64,000 nucleotides of DNA from Cyrtodaria siliqua (Eukaryota > Mollusca > Bivalvia > Adapedonta > Hiatellidae). Shown here piece after piece: positions 56,343 through 64,000 of the stretch. Under the pieces are notes generated by a model that worked only from the letters and a program-made list of their open reading frames with translations, searched no databases and was not told the DNA's origin. Location of the stretch: positions 281,256 to 345,255 of the forward strand of contig JAWPHD010001219.1 in the NCBI GenBank assembly GCA_037043455.1, in the 5' to 3' direction. How positions within the stretch are numbered: position 1 is the first letter of the stretch; each line of letters starts with the position of its first letter. The translations under genes and the position numbers were made by a program.

Positions 56343-57031
56343 GTTTTCTAGCATGTCCATTTCAGCGCCGTGCCATACTCTAACTTCCAGTAACTGGTAG
56401 TTGTAGTACACCATTTATTCTGGCAGGTGCTATTTTCAATTAAACGATTTACACCTGTGCTAATACAAAGAGAATTTTCAGTGACCAGGCTACAATTATT
56501 AATTATAATTATATATAGTTATTTCATAAAAGCTTAAAGCTGTGGTTGCCTTGAATATCTGTCTATATGGGCATTTAATACTCGATATTAATAGTAATAG
56601 TAATTTACGCAGTAGTGGCGGTGGTGGTTGTTGTAGCATAAATACCATTAACTCTGAGAAGGTGTATTCTGGTCCTACATTAAATATCTACTCTACAATA
56701 TATGGTAACCATTAGAGCTATGGTTCGTACAGCTACAGTACCATATAATGATGCGGGGTCGAATCTTACTGGGAGCTCGACTTGTAAGTGAGGAAGTGTC
56801 GATTCTTACGGATGACGGGAGGTGTACAGTACGGGTTCTACCCAGGAAAAGTGGGTGGTCTGCCTCCACCACAAAAAGAACAACAACACAATTTCTGAAT
56901 AAACTATTCATAGCAGCAGCTATAAGCAACACTAAACTTGGCTTTGCAGACTGGTGATAGTAACATAAGCAGTAGTATTATACCTCACTGTAAACACTCC
57001 ATGTCAAATCCCCATAACCTGCCGAGTTGAT
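56343..57031. other. intronic or intergenic DNA with a SINE fragment
   Basis: About 56745-56880 shares GTGTCGATTCTTACGG and GGTTCTACCCAGG with the SINE at 50815, so it is a SINE body. Nothing else was recognised. Confidence 0.5.
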
Positions 57032-57200
57032 ATTTCGCGCTATCTGCCTCAACGCGTCATAGCGGGTGATACCATTTCGCGCTATCTGCCTCAACGCGTC
57101 ATAGCGGGTGATACCATTTCGCGCTATCTGCCTCAACGCGTCATAGCGGGTGATACCGCGTCATAGCGGGTGATACCGCGTCATAGCGGGTGATACCGCA
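57032..57200 (+). repeat. nested tandem repeat of GCGTCATAGCGGGTGATACC
   Basis: Three copies of a unit of about 42 bp (ATTTCGCGCTATCTGCCTCA plus GCGTCATAGCGGGTGATACC) are followed by further copies of the 20-bp half alone. It is GC-rich against an AT-rich background. Confidence 0.9.
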
Positions 57201-57457
57201 AAATATCATCCCGCTAGCTTTTTTTAAAGCTCTGTTCAAAAAATAGATTTTTATTATCGTATGTTTTGACTATGATAAGACCTGTCGTAATAATGCGATT
57301 TCCAATAGGAGTATTTGTTCGGTATTATAAAATAAATCTCACATCCTCTTGACGGATATTATCAACCCTCGAAATGATAATGTCAACCTCGGCTTTCGCA
57401 TTCTCGGGTCGCTAATATCCACTGGCACCCTCAAGCGGATGTGATATTTACATACTA

Positions 57458-57832
57458 TGAGCATCGGTAGTAGAAGTAGCAGTAGCAGTAGTAGTAGTAG
57501 TAGTAGTAGTAGTAGCATTAATAGTAGCAGCAACAACAGCAGTAGCATCGGTGATAGAGTAGTATCAGTAGTAGTACTAGCAACAGTAGTAGTAGTAGTA
57601 GCAGTAGTAGTAGTAGTAGTAGTAGTAGCAGCAGCAGCAGTTATAATAGTAGCAGCAGTAGTAGTAGTAGTAGCAGAAGTAGTAGTAGCAGCAGCAGCAG
57701 CAGTAATAATAGTAGTAGCAGTAGTAGTAGCAGCAGCAGCAGTAATAATAGTAGTAGCAGCAGCAGCAGTAATAATAGTAGTAGCTGCAGCAGCAGTAAA
57801 TTTAGTAGTAGCAGTAGTAGTAGTAGTATTAT
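57458..57832 (+). repeat. compound (AGT)n/(AGC)n microsatellite
   Basis: About 375 bp of AGT, AGC and AAT triplets. All long open frames here (poly-Ser, poly-Val, poly-Leu) reflect the triplet period. Confidence 0.95.
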
Positions 57833-57840
57833 CCACATGT

Positions 57841-58384
57841 TTTACGTATGGTGTGAGTCACCTTGTATTTCAGACTGCAAAATTTTAAAAAGGTTTTATG
57901 GCGAACTGCTCGTAATCTTGTGTTAATGCATGAAAGATTTCGAGTTATTTCCTCTCAGTTCATGAAACTGTTTACATAATTAAAGTGCATAGGCCGTATA
58001 CTGTAATATTTTCACATAGCATATTCATTGGGTCTCTCTGTTTGTAATATGTTCCTGGTTTTACAAATAAATACTGAACCGATAGAAGCAGTGCACCGTG
58101 AAACGGGGGATCAACAACCTCAGGAGGGCGTGTTTTTTTTTGAAAATGCACACCATAGTCGACACATCATCGGTGATACATGTAAGAGGAAAGAAATGCA
58201 TATTGTATAACAGTTCATTTGTATATGAATGTGGGTGTGCCTAAAATGTGTCGGCATTTGTCTGTTATCATCAGTGAGTGTAATCCCACTCCCCACTCGA
58301 GAAAACATTCCATTATTTAAGTACGTGTTTAACATCGGTTGAAGTGTCAATTTCCCTATACTTGTAAATGGTTGTCATATTGGG
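57841..58384. other. gene-free stretch
   Basis: No gene was recognised on either strand. Confidence 0.4.
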
Positions 58385-58412
58385 ATCTGAATAAGAACAG
58401 AACAGAACAGAA
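58385..58412. repeat. (AGAAC)n tail, probable retroelement end
   Basis: Repeated AACAGAACAGAAC is followed by ATATTCTTTATTTATGACTT, which looks like a reverse-oriented 3' end of a non-LTR element with a simple tail. Confidence 0.4.
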
Positions 58413-58775
58413 CATATTCTTTATTTATGACTTAAACAAATGTTTCTCGTCATATAAATACATATTACATTTGTTAATATGTGACAGGTCAATGCTTTTT
58501 TTACATTAAACAATGAAAAAGTACAAACACACACTCATACATACTGTACACTCATACAACTCACCCATTCACTCTGACGCCCGAAATGTCTCACACATTC
58601 ACTCTGGATCACGTATTTACCCTGTTATAATGATTTAACTATTCCTATTACATAGTTTCATGTAAACTTTTAAGTTTTAATAGTTTACATGTCATGTCCA
58701 ATGAGGATGAACATACATTTTTTACTCATTATACATTGCAGTATTGCGAATAATAAATGCTTCCCTAACAAACCT
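58413..58775. other. gene-free stretch
   Basis: Continuation of the possible retroelement 3' region. No coding frame. Confidence 0.35.
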
Positions 58776-58930
58776 AGATAATCTAAAATAATAATATATA
58801 ATAATAATAATCTAAAACAATAATATATAATAATAATCTAAAATAATAATATATAACAATAATCTAAAATAATAATATATAATAATAATCTAAAACAATA
58901 ATATATAATAATAATCTAAAATAATAATAA
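58776..58930 (+). repeat. AT-rich tandem repeat (about 33 bp)
   Basis: About five copies of a unit built from AATAATCTAAAACAATAATA and TATAATAATAATC. Confidence 0.85.
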
Positions 58931-59076
58931 GGATACATAGCCAAACAATCTATCTGTGAAACATAACAACATAGTGGGTGTAATTCATTTGGAAGTTTAA
59001 ATAATTAATATCCATGTATATACATATATGTGTGTGTGTGTGTGTGACATGCGTATGCTAGAAGTGATCAGTAGCG

Positions 59077-60541
59077 CATGTATGGCAAGCCAATTGTCCA
59101 ATAAACCCAGGTTCACGGTCGAAAGACTAGGATTAACGATCGATAAACTAGGTTTTTCGAACGTAAAACCAGGTTTATCGGATACTAACCTGTATTTTCG
59201 AGCGAAAACATAGGATAACGGGCGTAAACCATAGTTAACGCTCGTGAACTCAGGTTTACGTTCGATAAACTAGGTTTTTCGATTGAACTATGAATTTCGG
59301 TCGTTATCCTAAGTTCACGAGCGTGAACCTATGTTTACGGGCGTGAACCTGGGTTCACGAGTGTGAACCAAAGTTTACGAACGTGAACCTAAGTTTACGA
59401 CCGTGAACATAGGATAACGACCGAAAATCATAGTTTTGTTCGAGAAACCTAGTATATCGAGGGTAAACCTAGGTTCACGCTCTTCGTAAACTACGGTTCT
59501 CGTTCGTAAACAAGTTCACGTTCGTTAACTATGGTTCACGCTCGTAAACATAGGTTCACGTTAGTAAACTATGGTTCACGCTCGTAAACTATAGTTCAAG
59601 TTCGTAAACTATGGTTCACGCTCGTGATTGGCTTTGCTCGTAAATCACAGATACCGAGCATAGTTACAAGTCGATAAACCCGGTTTTACGAACGTGAACC
59701 TATGTTTACGAGCGTGAACCTAGGTTTACGAGCTTGAACCATAGTTTACGAGCGTAGCTATAGTTCACGGTTGTAAACATCGGTTCACGTCCGTAAACTA
59801 TGGTTTATGCTCGTAAACATAGGTTCACGTTCGTAAACTATGGTTCACGGTCGTAAACATAGGTTAACGGTCGTAAACATAGGTTCACGGTCGTAAACCC
59901 ATGTTCACGCCCGAAATTCATAGTTGATTTGATAATCCTAGTATATCGACCGTAAACCATGGTTTACGTTCGATAAATAGGTTTCTCGATTGAACTATGA
60001 ATTTCGGTCGGGGGCGTCCGTGGCCGAGTGGTTAACGTCTCTGACTTGAAATCACTTACCCCTCACCGCTGTAGGTTCGATCCCTCAGGGGCCTAGGAAT
60101 CTTTATGTGAGAAAGCTATCCAGCAGGCTTGCGACACGTCGGTGGTTCTACCCAGGTGCCCGCCCGTGCACGAAAATTGCCCGGAGGGGCACCTGGGGTC
60201 TTCCTCCACCAATGGAAGCTGGAAAGTCGCCATATGACCTTAGCTGTTGGTGCGACTATAAACTCCAATTCAATTCAATTCAATTTCGGTCGTTATCCTA
60301 TGTTTAAGAGCGTGAACCGGGGTTCACGAGCGTGAACCATAATTTACGAACGTGAACCTATGTTTACGACCGTGAACTTGTGTTTACGACCGTGAACCTA
60401 CGTTTACGAGCGTGAAATATGGTTTACGGACGTTATCCTATGTTTTCGCTCGAAAGTATAGGTTAACATGCTTTTACGTTCGACAAACCTAGTTTATCGG
60501 GGTTCACGTAATTATTGGACAATTGACTTGCCATACGCATG
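59077..60541. mobile_element. fold-back element made of palindromic CGTAAAC units
   Basis: The ends are inverted repeats: CATGTATGGCAAGCCAATTG on the left, and on the right the complement of CATGCGTATGGCAAGTCAAT. The interior alternates degenerate GTTCACG/GTTTACG and CGTAAAC/CGTGAAC words about every 10 bp (20-bp period), so it is nearly self-complementary throughout. A SINE at 60011-60281 interrupts it. There is no protein. AGTA lies just outside both ends as a possible 4-bp duplication. Confidence 0.8.
60011..60281 (+). repeat. tRNA-derived SINE inside the fold-back element
   Basis: The head has GTGGCCGAGTGGTTAACG and GTAGGTTCGATCCC boxes. The body contains GGTTCTACCCAGGTGCCCG and the tail ATTCAATTCAATTCA. 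It is flanked by the 11-bp duplication AATTTCGGTCG (60000-60010 and 60282-60292), which also marks the interrupted repeat unit. Confidence 0.9.
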
Positions 60542-61433
60542 AGTATATCGAACAAGAGTGCCATTATAGAAATATTTCAATATTAACGCTAGTTTTAAAT
60601 TTATGCATGCTTTTCTCTCATTAAATGTGTTAAACCTACCGTGAATAAGTTGCGTATCGCCGTATTAACGCATGAAAACTCGCAAGCAACATGATTTGAC
60701 CTTCAGGTTACAGTTTCTTTCATATTTAATGTTTAATAGTTAAGAGCTGTGATGAGATAAAAAAAACGATGATGAATTGCATTATGGCTCTGGGGTCAAT
60801 GAACGCGCTACATAAAAATAATAACTTTCCTGTGGTTTCATTTAATACTGTGATATTAATATAATGAAACTAACATATATGGCTCAAGAATGCGAGGTTT
60901 TGCAGAGTACATGTTGAGCGAGTTCAAGTAAACTCTTGTTAATCGAGTTACAACTGTTCAAACTCTGGTGTTACTCGGGTCTCATCTCGTGTTGTCCTTG
61001 GTCCCGGATGAAGGCTTTGATCAATCAGTACAATGTTGCTAGCACTGCTTAGAATCGATTTTATTCAACGCACCTAAAAGAAACTAACTCTCCAAATAAC
61101 AGCACAAATTACACTACATCTAAGCCAAAAATAAAATACAACAGTTCTGTGTAAATGTTCGTTGGATTAACATAACAAAGAATTTATTGTCGTCTTTAAG
61201 CGTTTTGAAATAGTAACAGAACGACTTTAATTGTGACCTTGGGAACCATTTTCAATTCAAGTTGGATTACAAACTACTATCACAGAAAGTTTGGTGCTTT
61301 TGTCCACTCTGTCTACATCCGACCTTATTGGTCCCTAACTATTCTAATAATGTATATGTGCCGACTGAAAGTATAGATTTATTCACTTGTTCTTAAACTA
61401 CCCGTGATTGAACATGCGTAAAATGAATTATCT
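60542..61433. other. gene-free stretch
   Basis: AT-rich. No gene or strong repeat was recognised. Confidence 0.4.
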
Positions 61434-61871
61434 ACTTTAAAACTGAACGAATATAATGTTCATAGGTGTAGCTATCATACTGACTTCATGAAGGTATTTT
61501 TCGTTAATTTTCAACATGCTGGATTCATTTTGCAAGCGCTCCGATAATATAATTATCACATGTGTTGGTAACTCTTAATTCGACGCTCCAGTTGTTGGGT
61601 TTGGCCTGGCTGGTTACAGACGTTTATACATGGTGTCTATAGAGTTTGGATGTAGGTTATACTTCGTCGACTCGTCATTGGGTTTAGAAACCGCAACGGC
61701 ACATACATATGTTGTAAAGTTTGGCTGTTGTTGGCGGGATAGCTACTTTAAAACTGAAAGAATATAATGTTCATAGGTGTAGCTGTCATATTGACTTCAT
61801 GAAGGTATTTCTCGTTAATTTTCAAGATGCTGGATTCCTTTTGCAAGCGCTCCGATAATATAATTATCAAT
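61434..61871 (+). repeat. 128-bp direct duplication
   Basis: 61434-61561 and 61744-61871 are about 94% alike by eye. Both contain GAATATAATGTTCATAGGTG and end GCGCTCCGATAATATAATTA. The offset is 310 bp. Confidence 0.9.
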
Positions 61872-61976
61872 CGACTAGACACTTGATATCAATTATCAGT
61901 CGACTAGACACTTGATATCAATTATCAATCGACTAGACACTTGATATCAATTATCAGTCGACTAGACACTTGATAT
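61862..61976 (+). repeat. 29-bp tandem repeat with alternating variants
   Basis: Four copies contain CGACTAGACACTTGATATCA, alternating CAAT and CAGT before the unit. The alternation suggests duplication of a two-unit block. Confidence 0.9.
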
Positions 61977-61996
61977 ACAATGTCATAAATGCATTT

Positions 61997-62310
61997 AAAG
62001 GGACACTCGGCAATCTTGTAGTTTTATCAAGTTTTAAAATTAGCATCTCAATTTATTAATCCGGTATCATTTTGACGTGACTTTAAATCTGCTTGCATTT
62101 AATCAATATTTGTCCATTTTTCATTTTTCCTTCTCATTCTACCATAGGTTTAACTATATTATTGCTGCAATTTAATCAACAGTTAGTAATATACAGCAAT
62201 ATTTGCGTTATACTATTCTTGTAATTAATATTTATGATTGAACAAATGCATGTTATGCAGAAAACACTAACGGGACGTCGCGAGTTTTAAAACATCAAGA
62301 TTGCCGTGTG
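61997..62310. mobile_element. MITE-like element
   Basis: The left end AAGGGACACTCGGCAATCTTG and the right CAAGATTGCCGTGTG are inverted. The interior is non-coding and AT-rich. The right end merges with the first unit of the next tandem repeat. Confidence 0.45.
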
Positions 62311-62440
62311 ATTGCCAACACAACCGTCGTATTCAAGCCGTGTGATTGCCAATACAACCGTCGTATTCAAGCCGTGTGATTGCCAACACAACCGTCGTAT
62401 TCAAGCCGTGTGTTTGCCAACAATACCGTCGTATTCAATA
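62303..62440 (+). repeat. 34-bp tandem repeat
   Basis: Four copies of CCGTGTGATTGCCAACACAA plus CCGTCGTATTCAAG, with few changes. Confidence 0.9.
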
Positions 62441-63149
62441 AATCGTATACCTTCTTCCTGATATTAAAACCTTCTATTATAATGTTACTAAAATGCAGTG
62501 CTTCTCAGTAAATCTGATATAAATTAAAACAATTTAAATTGATTTAAAATGTTTATTTGCTCATGTCCCCACAAATTTCATATTTGTGTGCAATAATATG
62601 AAAGTTATAATTGCGTTTTGTATGTTTAATAAATATGCCTGTACTTGTAATACTTGTAATATGAAAAAAGGCTTAAAATCAAGCTAAAACAGATATTTGC
62701 GAAATGCAGTTACATGCGGGATTTAGGCCATTATGAACTAATCATATGCATTCACAACACAAATTTGAGATTATTTGTTATCTTTAATAATAATAAGATT
62801 GTACATATTTAAGCTTGTTAATAAAGCAAATTAAGTATTTTGGTGAACAGAACCATTTCGTGTGTGTTTTCTTTTTATAAAACTCTCAATACTTTAGCTT
62901 TTAACTTGGATTCCGTGGTTGGATACAATATGTGTATTCGTGATAGAAGATTTGCGAGTGTTTTCTGTGATGTCCCGGAGATAAATCATTAACAACCCGA
63001 TAAAAAGGGGAAGGCGTAAATGATAGCAACATAGATTTTCGCCATTGAACGTTAAGACTAACTAAGGTATGCTGTTTATTCGTATAGTCATGAATAAGCC
63101 TTCTATAGTACGCTCACACCAACCTCAGATGACTGCTCATCCTCCTCGT
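62441..63149. other. gene-free stretch
   Basis: AT-rich DNA. No gene was recognised. Confidence 0.4.
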
Positions 63150-64000
63150 GGATCCATAGTGACCACAACTATACTAGATCTATGCTTGACAGCAATTATT
63201 AAATACGGGTCCATAGTGACCACAACTATACTAGATCTATGCTTGACAGCAATTATTAAATACGGGTCCATAGTGACCACAACTATACTAGATCTATGCT
63301 TGACAGCAATTATTAAATACGGGTCCATAGTGACCACAACTATACTAGATCTATGCTTGACAGCAATTATTAAATACGGGTCCATAGTGACCACAACTAT
63401 ACTAGATCTGTGCTTGATAGCAACTTTAGATACGGGTCCATAGTGACCAAAACTATACTAGATCTGTGCTTGATAGCAATTATTCAATACGGGTCCATAG
63501 TGACCACAGCTATTTGATAGCAACTATTAAATACGGGTCCATAGTGACCACAACTATACTAGATCTGTGCTTGATAGCAACTATTAGATACGGGTCCATA
63601 GTGACCAAAACTATACTAGATCTGTGCTTGATAGCAATTATTCAATACGGGTCCATAGTGACCACAGCTATTTGATAGCAACTATTAAATACGGGTCCAT
63701 AGTGATCAAAACTATACTAGATCTGTGCTTGATAGCAATTATTAAATACGGGTCCATAGTGACCAAAAATATACTAGATCTGTGCTTCATAGCAATTATT
63801 AAATACGGGTCCATACCAAATGACCAAAACTATACAAGATCTATGCTTGATAGCAATTATTAAATACGGGACCATAGTGACCAAACTATACTATATAGAT
63901 CTGTGCTTGACAGCAATAATTAAATACGGGTCCATAGTGACCAAAACTATAATAGATCTGTGCTTGACAGCAATTATTAAATACGGGTCCATAGTGACCA
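63150..64000 (+). repeat. 57-bp tandem array running off the window
   Basis: About 15 monomers start GGGTCCATAGTGACCACAAC and contain ACTAGATCTATGCTTGACAG. The first five are almost identical and later ones are more variable, with one shortened form (about 63500-63530 and 63650-63680). The period is a multiple of three, so a 19-residue repeat frame (GSIVTTTILDLCLTAIIKY) stays open by chance. The array continues past 64000. Confidence 0.95.

Noticed and set aside
57339..57888. Poly-Ser, poly-Val, poly-Leu and Thr/Ala-rich frames
   Set aside because: They arise from the AGT/AGC triplet microsatellite on both strands.
63137..63394. Conserved 19-residue repeat protein in the terminal array
   Set aside because: The 57-bp period keeps both strands open simultaneously, which is expected from the period and not from coding constraint.
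63150..64000. CRISPR-like array
   Set aside because: The units are contiguous 57-bp direct repeats without unique spacers, in a eukaryotic context.

Overview
This is eukaryotic, repeat-dense DNA, most likely from a bivalve mollusc (inferred from intron-split animal genes, tRNA-derived SINEs with (ATTCA)n tails, and repeats carrying the phrase GAGTTATGGCCCTT, which I associate with bivalve genomes). Only two host genes can be named. They are the last two exons of the heme A synthase gene COX15 (2.0-2.7 kb, + strand) and a first coding exon that looks like a small LIM protein of the CRIP type (56.15 kb, + strand). No bacterial gene, rRNA gene or CRISPR array is present.

Layout. 0.4-1.7 kb is a 53-bp minisatellite just upstream of the COX15 exons. 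2.7-10.9 kb is gene-poor DNA with MITEs, an old duplication and a SINE. 10.9-13.8 kb is a broken minus-strand low-complexity, acidic repeat coding region. 14.4-30.2 kb is a large 53-bp satellite (about 220 monomers), split at 16.5-20.5 kb by a 3.9-kb repeat element that itself holds a hAT transposon, which in turn holds a palindromic MITE. 31.1-49.7 kb holds two decayed copies of one Polinton/adintovirus-like family in opposite orientation. 49.7-56 kb holds transposase-like, SINE, Ty3/gypsy, MITE and LINE-like debris. 56-64 kb holds the CRIP-like exon and many simple and tandem repeats, including a fold-back element built from palindromic CGTAAAC/GTTTACG-type units at 59.1-60.5 kb and a 57-bp array that runs off the window end.

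The viral-like pair is the centre of interest. Element B (37071-49733) has inverted termini of about 340 bp and a perfect 6-bp target duplication (AACAAA), and it sits inside a transposase-like gene. It carries a protein-primed DNA polymerase B, a packaging ATPase, fibre-like and penton-like proteins, a core protein, an adenain-type protease, a phospholipase-A2 protein, a chromodomain integrase and several lineage-specific ORFs. It has lost the major capsid block by internal deletion. Element A (about 31071-36470) runs the other way. It retains the major capsid gene and a pVI-like gene but has no polymerase or ATPase, and its protease is split by a 750-bp LINE-like insert. Nearly every gene of both copies carries stops or frameshifts, so both are fossils.

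Almost every ORF in the pair is preceded, directly at its ATG, by the same short module (TCTAAC/T or TCTTATG followed by a TA-rich TATA/ATTATAT stretch). The stop codon of the gene upstream often abuts this module. The family therefore seems to use start-codon-proximal promoters in a tightly packed genome, and it also encodes a zinc-binding protein that resembles late transcription factors.
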